Positions 9,251-18,483 of a stretch of DNA of 64,000 bases are shown here, one piece after another (the first letter of the stretch is position 1; every line of letters begins with the position of its first letter). The translations under genes and the position numbers were made by a program. The stretch is from NCBI GenBank assembly GCA_963766175.1, contig CAVXZE010000014.1, positions 62,001-126,000 on the forward strand. The letters are read 5' to 3'. Source of the DNA: CAVXZE01 sp963766175. GTDB lineage: Bacteria > Myxococcota_A > UBA9160 > UBA6930. The notes below the pieces were generated by a model. It searched no databases. It was not told the origin of the DNA and worked only from the letters and a program-made list of their open reading frames with translations.

Positions 9251-9409
9251 TTTCCGACCGGTTCGGACCGCGCGGGGGTGTACGCTTGCCGAGCGGACAC
9301 CGCCTGTCCGGCAGCGCTGCCCGGGTACGGCCTCGAGCCGGTCCCGGGCCCACGCACGCGGCGAGAAACAGAAGTCAGACGGGACGTCTGACCTGGTCGG
9401 GAGCCAATC

Positions 9410-10723
9410 GTGACGAAAAGAACCACTCCGGTGTGGTGGCGAGCACCCGTGATCCGGAGCTTCTCCAGACTTCTACTCCTTCCATTCCTGGCATCGTTCG
9501 CGACCTCCGCTTGGGCGTCCGACGACCCGAGCACGCTCGCCGACGAGGCCATCGGTGCGAATCCGGGTCTCGAGGCGTTGCGCGCCCGCGTCTCGGAGCT
9601 CGAGGCGCTCGCTGGCGCCGCCGGCACCTGGTCGGATCCGGTGGTCGGGATCGAATACTCGAATGCGCCGGTGGACTCCTTCTCGCTCAGCGATCACCCG
9701 ATGAGCGCCCTGCAGATCCAGGCGCAGCAGACCATTCCGCCCTGGGGGTGGAGCGGGCTGCGCGAGGAAGTGGCCGCTTCGCGTACCCAGGCCAGCGAGC
9801 ACGCCCTGGACGAGGCGAAGTCTCAGCTCCGCCGCGAGGTCTTCGAGCTGTTCTGGAAGCTCACCCTCTCGCGGATGCTGGAAGGGGTGACGCGGGAGCA
9901 CATCACGCGGACCGAGGAGTTGCTGGAGGCGATTCGGGCTCGCTACGAGACGGGCGGGGCAGGCCAGCACCAGCTCCTGAGGCTCGGCGTGCTGAGAGAC
10001 CAGCTGCGCGACACTCTCGGCAACTTCGCGCGGACGGATCACGTGCTCAGCGCCGCGCTCTCCCAGGCACTCTCCCGGGATGTGGAGAGCTCGTTCGCCA
10101 CCCCGCCCCGCCTGGAGCCGATGCCAGTCAGCGGAACCGTGTCCGAATGGCTCGCCCTGGCCCGCGCGGAAAGACCCGAGCTCAAGCGTCTCGAGGAGTC
10201 GATCCGTACCGCGGAGACGGCGGCGAAGCTGGCGAGGGTCGATGGCCGCCCCGACGTCACCGTCTGGACGAAGTATCGGGCTCGAAGCATCGATACCCCT
10301 CTGGACGACGGGACCGACCAGGTATCGGTGGGGTTCTCGATCCCGATTCCTTGGGGTAGCGCGAAGCGCAGCCGCGCCGAGCAGGCCGCCCAGCACCAGG
10401 TGGCACGGGCAGGGCGAGCTCGACTGGCAGCGGAGCTGGACCGGATCGAGTCCGATCTCACTGCCATTCACGCGCGCTGGAAGCGGGCCTTCGAGCAGGC
10501 CGTCGAGTATCGCGACAACCTGACGCCCGACGCTCGGGCCACACTGGAGACTTCCTTTTCTGACTACAGCGTCGACCGGGCCGAATTCGCGACGCTCTTC
10601 GAGGCCGAGGTGGCTCTCCTCGATCTGGAGCGAACGCTCCTCCGGTCGGCGGCCGAGACCCACATTCAGGCGGCGGCGGCGGATGCCAGCATCGGCATCG
10701 CGTCCCGCAGAGGCCGACCGTGA
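9410..10723 (+). CDS. cusC: TolC-family outer-membrane factor of heavy-metal RND efflux (CusC/CzcC type)
   Basis: 437 residues from a GTG start. The signal peptide runs to about residue 36 (LLLLPFLASFATSAWA). The rest is the helical TolC/OEP repeat structure, with the typical SDPVVGIEYSNAP segment near residue 80 and long amphipathic helices. It would form the outer-membrane channel for the CusBA pump downstream. The stop overlaps the start of the next gene, indicating translational coupling. The Cus rather than Czc label rests on the neighbours. Confidence 0.85.
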   Translation: MTKRTTPVWWRAPVIRSFSRLLLLPFLASFATSAWASDDPSTLADEAIGANPGLEALRARVSELEALAGAAGTWSDPVVGIEYSNAPVDSFSLSDHPMSALQIQAQQTIPPWGWSGLREEVAASRTQASEHALDEAKSQLRREVFELFWKLTLSRMLEGVTREHITRTEELLEAIRARYETGGAGQHQLLRLGVLRDQLRDTLGNFARTDHVLSAALSQALSRDVESSFATPPRLEPMPVSGTVSEWLALARAERPELKRLEESIRTAETAAKLARVDGRPDVTVWTKYRARSIDTPLDDGTDQVSVGFSIPIPWGSAKRSRAEQAAQHQVARAGRARLAAELDRIESDLTAIHARWKRAFEQAVEYRDNLTPDARATLETSFSDYSVDRAEFATLFEAEVALLDLERTLLRSAAETHIQAAAADASIGIASRRGRP

Positions 10724-11979
10724 TGCGATTCATCCTCGTCTTCTTGACAGCTTGCACCTTTCTCCTCGCCTGCGGGCGGGAGAGTTCACCCCCGCCCGCA
10801 GAATCGGAGTCCGTCGTTCCGAAGGCCGCTTCCGGGGAGAGGAAGATCAAGTACTGGGTGGCTCCGATGGATCCGACCTACATCTCGGACAAGCCGGGGA
10901 AGTCTCCGATGGGGATGGATCTGGTGCCCGTCTACGAAGATGGGGCGCCGGGGCAGTCGGCGCCGGGTGGCGTCTCCATCGACCCGAGGGTGGTTCAGAA
11001 CATGGGCGTGCGGGTCGAGCCGGTTCGACGCCAGACCGTCTTCCGCCACGTCAGGAGCATCGGCGAGATCGAGGTGGGTGAGGATCAGATCTCGGCGGTC
11101 AACCTGCGCTTCTCCGGCTGGGTGGAGCGGATCCACGTCGACAAGACCGGCGACCCGGTGGAGAGGGGCGAGACCCTGTTCGAGATCTACTCCCCGGAGA
11201 TCGTCGCGGCCCAGCAGGAGTACCTGCTGGCGCTGCGGATCCACGGACCCGGGAGCGACCTGGCTCGATCCGCGCGGCGGAGACTCGAGCTCTGGAACCT
11301 CGCCGAGGGGGACGTCGCCTCGATCGCCAGGTCCGGCGAGGTTCGCCGGACCTTTCCCATCCGCGCGCCGCGCTCGGGATACGTCCTGGACAAGAACGTG
11401 GTGGAGGGAGCCCGGGTCGAGGCGGGCGAAGACCTCTACCGCGTCGGCGACCTGAGCCGCATCTGGGTCACGGCGGAGATCTACGAGTTCGACGCGCCTT
11501 GGTTGGAGGTCGGTCAGCCCGCTCGGATGGAGCTCTCCTACGAGGAGGGCAAGGTCCTCGAGGGCAAGGTCGCCTACATCTATCCGACGCTGAACGAGAT
11601 CACCCGAACCCTCGCAGTGCGCCTCGAGTTCGAGAATCCGGACATGCGCCTCAAGCCGGGCATGTTTGCCACCGTGTACATCCAGTTCCGTCGCAGGGAC
11701 GACGTGGTGGCGATTCCCACCGAGGCGATCCTCGATTCGGGGAGACGCAAGATCGTCTTCGTCTCCGTCGGCGAAGGGCGCTTCGAGCCTCGGGAGATCG
11801 TGACGGGGCTCACCGGGGACCAGCATGTGACGGAGGTGATCTCGGGGCTCGAGGAGGGCGACCAGGTGGTGGTGAGCGGCCAGTTCCTGATCGACTCGGA
11901 GAGCCAACTCGAGGAGGCAATCGAGAAGATGCTGTCCCGGCGCTCGCAACGCGCGGCGGAAGCCGGAGGCGAGCCGTGA
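10720..11979 (+). CDS. cusB: Periplasmic adaptor of heavy-metal RND efflux (CusB type) with metal-binding domain
   Basis: 419 residues; starts at GTG 10720 or the adjacent ATG 10723, overlapping the cusC stop. A lipoprotein signal ends at FLLACGRE. Residues about 45-75 carry the heavy-metal-binding motif (YWVAPMDPTY ... GKSPMGMDLVPVYE) seen in CusB proteins. Barrel-sandwich, alpha-hairpin and beta-barrel adaptor regions follow (VERGETLFEIYSPEIVAAQ; IRAPRSGYVLDKNVVEGARV). It links the inner-membrane pump to the outer-membrane channel and hands over Cu(I)/Ag(I). The stop overlaps the cusA start by 4 nt. Confidence 0.9.
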   Translation: MMRFILVFLTACTFLLACGRESSPPPAESESVVPKAASGERKIKYWVAPMDPTYISDKPGKSPMGMDLVPVYEDGAPGQSAPGGVSIDPRVVQNMGVRVEPVRRQTVFRHVRSIGEIEVGEDQISAVNLRFSGWVERIHVDKTGDPVERGETLFEIYSPEIVAAQQEYLLALRIHGPGSDLARSARRRLELWNLAEGDVASIARSGEVRRTFPIRAPRSGYVLDKNVVEGARVEAGEDLYRVGDLSRIWVTAEIYEFDAPWLEVGQPARMELSYEEGKVLEGKVAYIYPTLNEITRTLAVRLEFENPDMRLKPGMFATVYIQFRRRDDVVAIPTEAILDSGRRKIVFVSVGEGRFEPREIVTGLTGDQHVTEVISGLEEGDQVVVSGQFLIDSESQLEEAIEKMLSRRSQRAAEAGGEP

Positions 11980-14900
11980 TCGCGCGAATCATCGAGGCCT
12001 GCGTCGACAATCGCTTCTTCGTGGTCCTGATCGGTCTGCTGGTCGGGGCCGTCTGGCTTGTGGTCGATGGCGAGCATGCCGGTGGACGCGATCCCGGATC
12101 TCTCCGACGTGCAGGTGATCGTCTTCACCGAGTATTCGGGTCAGGCGCCCCAGGTGGTGGAGGACCAGGTCACCTATCCGCTCTCCACGGCGATGCTCTC
12201 GGTGCCCTATGCGCGGGTGGTGCGCGGCTACTCGTTCTTCGGCGTTTCGATGGTCTACGTCATCTTCGAGGACGGGACCGACCTCTACTGGGCGCGCTCG
12301 CGGACGCTCGAGTACCTGAACTACGTACAGAAGCGATTGCCGGCTGGCGTCACACCCCAGCTGGGCCCCGACGCCACGGGGGTGGGCTGGGTCTACGAGT
12401 ACACGCTCACCGACTCGAGCCCGCGATCCCGCGTACTCCGCCGCGCTCTCGACGCCGACGGCTCTGGCGAGATCGAGGAGGACGAGCTCCCGGAGCCCGA
12501 GGCGGAGCACCTCTACTCCGAGGCACAGCTCGCCGATCTCTTCACCGTCGAGAAGAGTCCGACCTCGGAGAGTCCCGCGGCGTTTCGGAAGAGTTCTCTC
12601 CGCTACATCGTCGAGGCCTTCGATCGCGACGGGGATCGGCGCATCTCGAAGCGCGAGCTCGAGCGCGCCGCCAACTTCCGCGGGCTGGATCTCTCCCAGC
12701 TGCGCACGATCCAGGACTGGTACCTCCGCTACGACCTGATGAGCCTGGAGGGCGTCTCCGAGGTGGCCTCGGTGGGTGGCTTCGTTCGCCAGTACCAGGT
12801 GGAGGTCGATCCCGAGAAGCTGCGCGCCTTCGACGTCACGCTCTCGCAGGTCCAGAGCGCGATCCGCGGAGCCAACCTCGAGACCAGCGGGCGGCTGATC
12901 GAGATGGCCGAGACCGAGTTCATGGTGCGAAGCGAGGGCTACATCGAGTCACTGGAAGATCTCGAGACCATTCCGGTCTCGGTCGATCCGAAGCGGCACA
13001 CGCCGGTCCTGCTGCGCCAGGTGGCCCGCATCCAGCTGGGGCCCGAGGATGAGACGCGGTCTCGTCGACATGAACGGCGAGGGCGAGGTCGTGACCGGCA
13101 TCGTGCTGCTGCGCTTTGGCGGGAACGCCAGGAACGTGATCGAGCGGGTGAAGGAGCGCCTCGACGAGCTCAAGAAGAGCTTGCCGGAGGGCGTGGAGAT
13201 CCACGTTTCCTACGATCGCTCGCGGCTGATCGAGCGGGCGATCGCGACCCTGCGCGAGAAGCTCACCCAGGAGATGCTGGTGGTTGCCGTGATCTGCGTG
13301 CTCTTCCTGCTCCACCTCCGCTCCGCCTTCGTGGCGATCTTCACCATACCCGTCGGCGTGCTGGTCGCGTTCATCGGCATGCAGTGGCTGGGCATCAACG
13401 CCAACATCATGAGCCTCGGGAGGCATCGCCATCGCCATCGGCGTCATGGTCGATGCCTCGGTGGTGATGGTGGAGAACCTGCACAAGCACCGCGAGCGCG
13501 ATCCAGATCGAAGCCAGCGCGATCTGGTGGTGGAGTCCGCCCGCGAGGTCGGTCCGGCGCTCTTCTTCTCGCTGCTGATCATCACGGTCTCCTTCCTGCC
13601 GGTGTTCACACTGGAGCAGCAGGAGGGGAGACTCTTCTCGCCCCTGGCCTACACCAAGACTTTCGCCATGGCGGCCTCAGCGCTGTTGGCGATCACGGTG
13701 ATTCCGGTGCTGATGTTCTACCTGGTCAGGGGGCGGATCCGGCGGGAACGAGACAACCCGGTCTCCCGCTTCTTCATCGGGGGCTACCGGCCCATCATCC
13801 GTGTGGTTCTCCGCTTTCCGCGGCTCACGCGGCGGCTGTGCACTCGCTCTGGTGCTGCTCAGCGCCTGGCCGCTACAGCAGGCTGGGGAGCGAGTTCATG
13901 CCGCCGCTCAACGAGGGCGATCTCCTCTATATGCCGACCACGCCACCGGGCATCTCCATCACCAAGGCCCGCGAGTTGCTCCAGCAGACCGATCGCCTGA
14001 TCGCCAGCCACCCGCAGGTGCGTCACGTGCTGGGAAAGATCGGCCGGGCGGACACGGCGACGGATCCGGCACCGCTCAGCATGATCGAGACCACGATCAT
14101 CCTGACACCGCACTGAGGAGTGGCCCGACGGCAAGCAGATCGAAGACATCATCCGCGAGCTCGACGCCATGGTTCAGTTTCCCGGCCTGACCAACGCCTG
14201 GACGATGCCCATCAAGACCCGGATCGACATGCTCGCCACCGGAATCAAGACGCCGGTGGGCGTAAAGCTCCTGGGTGACGACCTGGAGACACTCTCGGAA
14301 CTCGGCATGGCAGATCGAAGGCGTGCTGAGCGACGCTTCCCGGCACGGCCTCGGTCTACTCCGAGCGGGTGGTCGGCGGCAACTACGTTGAACATCCGGG
14401 TGCGGCGAGCGGATGCGGCCCGCTACGGACTCAACGTCGCCGACATCCAGGCGGTGGTCCAGTCGGCGATCGGTGGAATGAACGTCACCGAGACCGTCGA
14501 GGGGCTGGAGCGGTATCCGATCAACGTGCGCTTTCCCCGCGAGCTGCGCAACGATCTCGCCACGCTTCGCGCCGTCGCGGTACCGACTCCCCATGGGTCA
14601 CACCGTGCCACTCGCCCAGGTTGCGGACATCGGGGTCGAGAAGGGCCCGCCCTCGATCAAGAGCGAGAACGCTCGCCGAACCGCCTGGATCTACGTGGAT
14701 CTCACGACCAGCGACATCGGTGGCTACGTGCGGCGCGCGCGACGCGCGGTGGAGCAGGAGGTGAGGCTTCCTGAGGGTGTCTCCATGGTCTGGTCGGGGC
14801 AGTACGAGTACATGGAGCGGGCGAACCGAAGGCTGATGATGGTGGTGCCGCTCACGCTCGCGGTGATCCTGCTGCTTCTGTACGCGCATTTCCGGAGCAT

Positions 14901-15402
14901 GGGGGAGACGCTGATCGTCATGGTCGGGACGATCCTCTTCGCACCGATCGGCGGGATCTGGCTGCTCTACCTCTCCGGCTTCAACCTTTCGGTGGCCGTG
15001 GGTGTGGGCTTCATCGCCTTGCTGGGCCTCGCCGCCGAGACCGGCGTGGTGATGCTCGTCTACCTGGATGGCGCCTACCAGCGCTTCGCGAATGAGGGAC
15101 GGATGAAGGGCATCGCGGATCTGAAGTCCGCGATCATGGAGGGGGCAGCCGACCGCGTGCGACCCAAGCTGATGACGGCGAGCACCACGATGATCGGGCT
15201 TCTGCCCATCATGTTCGGTACCGGGACTGGCACGCGAGTCATGAAGCGCATCGCCGCTCCGATGGTAGGAGGGCTGGCCTCTTCGGTGCTGCTGACCCTC
15301 ATCGTGCTGCCTGCAATCTACCTGCTCTGGAAGAGGTTCTCGCTCCGCGGGGAGCTCGCACGAGCAAAGGCGGCGGATCCCGACGCGGATGCGGTGCGCT
15401 AG
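11976..15402 (+). pseudogene. cusA: CusA/CzcA-type metal efflux RND pump broken by ten +1 frameshifts
   Basis: Starts with GTG overlapping the cusB stop. CusA homology is continuous but moves frame ten times, near 12058, 13047, 13420, 13830, 13882, 14114, 14307, 14341, 14387 and 14592. Every move equals one extra base. Removing ten bases leaves 3417 nt, exactly 1139 codons, a normal CusA length plus its insertion. Restored segments include MPVDAIPDLSDVQVIVFTEY, GVMVDASVVMVENLHKH, LGSEFMPPLNEGDLLYMPTT and GFNLSVAVGVGFIALLGLAA. About seven of the ten can be read as a base added to a run. Neighbouring genes are intact. Either sequencing/assembly error or a recent pseudogene. An extra EF-hand segment sits in the porter region. 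Confidence 0.85.
12415..12690 (+). other. EF-hand pair inserted in the CusA periplasmic region
   Basis: The reading frame is open here. After GVGWVYEYTLTDSS and before the normal LSQLRTIQDWYLRYDL, about 90 extra residues are present. They contain two 12-residue loops that fit the EF-hand consensus at every ligand position: DADGSGEIEEDE (12451-12486) and DRDGDRRISKRE (12622-12657). Each has Asp at 1 and 3, Gly at 4, Ser or Asp at 5, Ile at 8 and Glu at 12. Standard CusA/CzcA proteins go almost directly from the first to the second flanking motif. Likely a periplasmic Ca2+-binding module. Confidence 0.8.
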
Positions 15403-15439
15403 GTTGCTCCATGAATAGTCACGAGATGAGGCGAAGGAA

Positions 15440-16390
15440 ATGAAAAGACGCGACTTTCTGAAGGCAAGCTTCACAGGCGCTACGGCTTTCGCACTGTCGG
15501 GGCTGACGCTCATGGTCCCTCGGAGGTCAGTGGCAGCGACCACGGTAGACGTCGATCTCATCGCAGAAGGCGATTTCAAGACCATGGCGGACGGTACTTC
15601 CGTCTACGCGTGGCAGTTCAGAGACGCGGCCGGCTTCGGTCCCGGGGCTCTGAGGTCCGGGCTGCTGGTGCAGGAAGGCGATACTGTGAACGTCACCGTA
15701 GACAACCACCTGGACCGCTCCATCAACTTCGTCATACCGGGTGTATTGCCCGCATCGCCCGCCATCTCCCCGGGGAGTTCTCGCACCTACAGCTACACCG
15801 CACCGGCGGCTGGAAGTTACATGTACTACGACACGGCGACCGGCCGGATTGGCCGTGCCATGGGGCTATCAGGGCCGATGGTGGTGATGCCAGCAGACGG
15901 CTCGAACAACCTCTACAGTGGCGGTCCTGCCTTCGACCGACAGTACACCCTGGTGCTCAACGAGCTGGACGACCGTCTGAACCAGGCGATCTACGGCGGG
16001 CAGTCCTTCGACATGGCCGATTACGAGCCGAACTACTTCTTCGTCAACGGACTCAGCTACCCGGATACCGCCGAAAATGGCGACACCCGGGTTGAGATGA
16101 GCGTTGGCGAGGATGTGGCGATCCGCTTGATCAACACCGGCATGATCGTCAGCCCGATGCACTTTCATGGCTACCACGTGAACGCAATCAGCCGCAACCG
16201 CATCCCGGAAACGGCCGTCATCGAGAAGGACACGGTGCTGGTCGACACCGACGAATGCGTGGATGTCATCCTGCCGGTGAACCAGCCAGGCACCTTTCCG
16301 CTGCACACCCACTTCGTGCCAGGTGTCACAGCGAACGGCGTCTACCTCAACCCCCATGGAGGAGCGCTGATCGTCATGAACGCCAGTTGA
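15440..16390 (+). CDS. Tat-exported half multicopper oxidase (C-terminal copper ligands only)
   Basis: 316 residues with a Tat signal (MKRRDFLKASF, then a hydrophobic stretch ending about residue 33). Two cupredoxin domains. The first lacks the usual HWHG ligands (INFVIPG at that place). The second keeps SPMHFHGYH and PLHTHFVPG, but the type-1 copper Cys of the HCH motif is Thr. Alone it could not build a full type-1 plus trinuclear centre. The next gene, 45 nt away, has the complementary motifs. Probable role: periplasmic Cu(I) oxidation together with that partner, in the same direction as the Cus genes. Confidence 0.8.
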   Translation: MKRRDFLKASFTGATAFALSGLTLMVPRRSVAATTVDVDLIAEGDFKTMADGTSVYAWQFRDAAGFGPGALRSGLLVQEGDTVNVTVDNHLDRSINFVIPGVLPASPAISPGSSRTYSYTAPAAGSYMYYDTATGRIGRAMGLSGPMVVMPADGSNNLYSGGPAFDRQYTLVLNELDDRLNQAIYGGQSFDMADYEPNYFFVNGLSYPDTAENGDTRVEMSVGEDVAIRLINTGMIVSPMHFHGYHVNAISRNRIPETAVIEKDTVLVDTDECVDVILPVNQPGTFPLHTHFVPGVTANGVYLNPHGGALIVMNAS

Positions 16391-16435
16391 TCACTGCCAT
16401 ACACACAACTCATCATGAAACAGCAGGGAGAAGAG

Positions 16436-17467
16436 ATGAAAACCAGAATGGCAGACGGGCGTATCGGGTCCGGCATGATGGTCCGGAGCAATGACAGCAA
16501 ACAAGTTTTCACCCCCGGCAGCCGTACCTTCAGCTACCTTGGACCCGACTCGGCGTCCCTGAAGGTGAGGATGCGCGGCAGGCAGAGAATGTCGGACGGG
16601 GTCTCGATTCGCACCTGGTCTTTCGGCAAGGGTTTCAACGGTGATCGCACCGTGCCCAGCCCGGTGATCGAGGCCATCGAGGGCGACACCGTCCGGGTGA
16701 CCCTGAGCTCCAAAATGCCCCACAGCATCCATTGGCACGGATTGGACGTGGACCAGGCCAACGACGGCGTGCCCAGCACCTCCGGCTATGTCGCCCGTCA
16801 TCATGGCGGGGGGCATCCCGGCGGGCGGATGAATTTCGGCCGCGTGAACGGCTACGCCAATTTGGGTTCACCGTTCACTTACACCTTCGTCGCCCCCCAT
16901 GCAGGCACCTACATGTACCACTGTCACGTGGATACTGTCCTGCACGTCGAGATGGGCATGTACGGCACGGTGATCATTCGCCCGGCTGACGGCAGCACCA
17001 ATCGAGCCTGGGCCAATGGTCCCACCTTCGACAAGGAGTACATCTGGCACCTCCATACCTTCGACAGCTCCTGGCATCGGAGCAAGGTGAGCGGAGCCAA
17101 CACGGTGCGCCACCGCCCAGACTATTTCATGATCAATGGCCGCGACGGTTTCGACACGCTGACCGATCCGACTACGGCAATAGAAGCGGGTCCTGGAGAG
17201 AAGGTGCTGATTCGCTGCACGAATGTCGGTTATCAGCTGGCGCAGGTGCAGCTCGGAGGTCTGCCGTTCGACGTCATCGCCTCGGATGGACGACCGTTGG
17301 CCGAGACCATCAGCACGACGTCGCTTGTAGTGGCACCCGGCGAGCGATACGACATCCTGCTCACCATGCCTTCATCGGGCAAGGGGAGCGCTACGGTCGA
17401 CTATCTTCACATCCGTGGTGACGGCACCCTGCTGGGTACGGCGAGCGCCTCGATCGCCGTTGTCTAG
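16436..17467 (+). CDS. Half multicopper oxidase without signal peptide (N-terminal copper ligands)
   Basis: 343 residues from ATG 16436, chosen because GGGAG lies 5 nt upstream; the ATG at 16415 has none. The first cupredoxin domain has HSIHWHGLD and YHCHVDTVLHVEMGM, giving type-3 ligands and a complete Cys/His/Met type-1 set. The second domain lacks copper-ligand histidines (LAQVQLGGLPFDVIASDG). There is no signal peptide, unlike the preceding gene, so export as a complex with the Tat-tagged partner is a reasonable guess. The two products look like a heteromeric two-domain multicopper oxidase, with the trinuclear site at the interface; that is inference. Confidence 0.8.
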   Translation: MKTRMADGRIGSGMMVRSNDSKQVFTPGSRTFSYLGPDSASLKVRMRGRQRMSDGVSIRTWSFGKGFNGDRTVPSPVIEAIEGDTVRVTLSSKMPHSIHWHGLDVDQANDGVPSTSGYVARHHGGGHPGGRMNFGRVNGYANLGSPFTYTFVAPHAGTYMYHCHVDTVLHVEMGMYGTVIIRPADGSTNRAWANGPTFDKEYIWHLHTFDSSWHRSKVSGANTVRHRPDYFMINGRDGFDTLTDPTTAIEAGPGEKVLIRCTNVGYQLAQVQLGGLPFDVIASDGRPLAETISTTSLVVAPGERYDILLTMPSSGKGSATVDYLHIRGDGTLLGTASASIAVV

Positions 17468-17664
17468 CCATCCGCGGGGGCCAGCCAGAGCCGGCCTGAC
17501 AGCAGCGTGCGGCCTCGCCCTCCACCGAACTCGCGACCAGCTGGGCGTATCATCCACGGAGGGCTGGAAGCCGCCTTTCCGCTACGATTGCGCCGCATGC
17601 GGACGCTTCGCGGGCCAGGGGGTGGAACGGGGGCAGGGGGATCGCCTTCGTGAGGGGTGGCGCC

Positions 17665-18468
17665 GTGCGAATTCTGTGGGTGGGTGTTGCCCTCGCTGCG
17701 ACCCTGGCTCTCCCGGCCACGGTCGTCGTCGCAGAGAGCCTCACCGCCCGGGAGATCATGCAGCGGGTCGAAGACCGCGACGAGGGGAACCCCTCGATCG
17801 TCGACGTCGAGATGACCCTGATCGACAAGTCCGGGAAGAAGCGGTTGCGGGAGATCCGCGCCTTCGGGATCGACCGCGGTGAGGACGAGCTCCAGCTGCT
17901 CTTCTTCCTCTCTCCGGCCGACCTCGAGGATACGGGGTTCCTGACCTACGACTACGACGAGTCCGGGAAGGACGACGACCAGTGGCTCTACCTGCCGGCC
18001 CTCAAGAAGACCAAGCGGATCGCGTCCAGCGATAGGAGCGGAAGCTTCATGGGATCGGACTTCTCCTACGCGGACCTGACGTCCCGGGATCTGGATCAAT
18101 ACGACTACACGCTGATGAAAGAGACCGAGGTCGGCGGATTCAAGGCCTGGCAGATCGAATCGATCCCCAGGACCAAGCAGGAGATCAAGGAGACCGGCTA
18201 CACGAAATCCATCCTCTTCGTGCGCCAGGACAACTACGTGGTGGTCCGTTCGGTGGGCTGGCTCAAGCGGGCCGGACGGCTCAAGTACATGGAGGTCGAG
18301 ACCCTCGAGCAGATCGACGGCATCTGGATCGGTACGGAGATTCAGATGACCACCAAGAAGGGCAAGGAGACCCTTCACAAGACCATTCTCCGCAACAGCA
18401 ACATCCGGTTCCGCCAGCAGCTCGACGAAGACTTCTTCACGGTCCGGCAGATGGAGAAGGGGCTGTAG
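17665..18468 (+). CDS. LolA-like outer-membrane lipoprotein-sorting family protein
   Basis: 267 residues from GTG 17665, preferred over GTG 17650 because GAGGGG lies 7 nt upstream. The signal peptide runs to about residue 25 (VALAATLALPATVVVAES). The mature protein matches the LolA-like family (pfam17131 type): REIMQRVEDRDEGN near the start, DDQWLYLPALKKTKRI, and GSFMGSDFSYADL in the middle. Such proteins are usually encoded with a DUF1302 outer-membrane protein and an MMPL transporter. The DUF1302 gene follows after 15 nt; no MMPL gene is present. Likely periplasmic lipid or lipoprotein handling. Confidence 0.85.
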   Translation: MRILWVGVALAATLALPATVVVAESLTAREIMQRVEDRDEGNPSIVDVEMTLIDKSGKKRLREIRAFGIDRGEDELQLLFFLSPADLEDTGFLTYDYDESGKDDDQWLYLPALKKTKRIASSDRSGSFMGSDFSYADLTSRDLDQYDYTLMKETEVGGFKAWQIESIPRTKQEIKETGYTKSILFVRQDNYVVVRSVGWLKRAGRLKYMEVETLEQIDGIWIGTEIQMTTKKGKETLHKTILRNSNIRFRQQLDEDFFTVRQMEKGL

Positions 18469-18483
18469 GAGTCCGACCCGAGG

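Noticed and set aside
13040..13060. Programmed +1 ribosomal frameshifting in cusA
   Set aside because: The ten sites share no slippery codon, stop or stimulator, and ten programmed shifts in one bacterial gene is implausible; reported as breaks instead.
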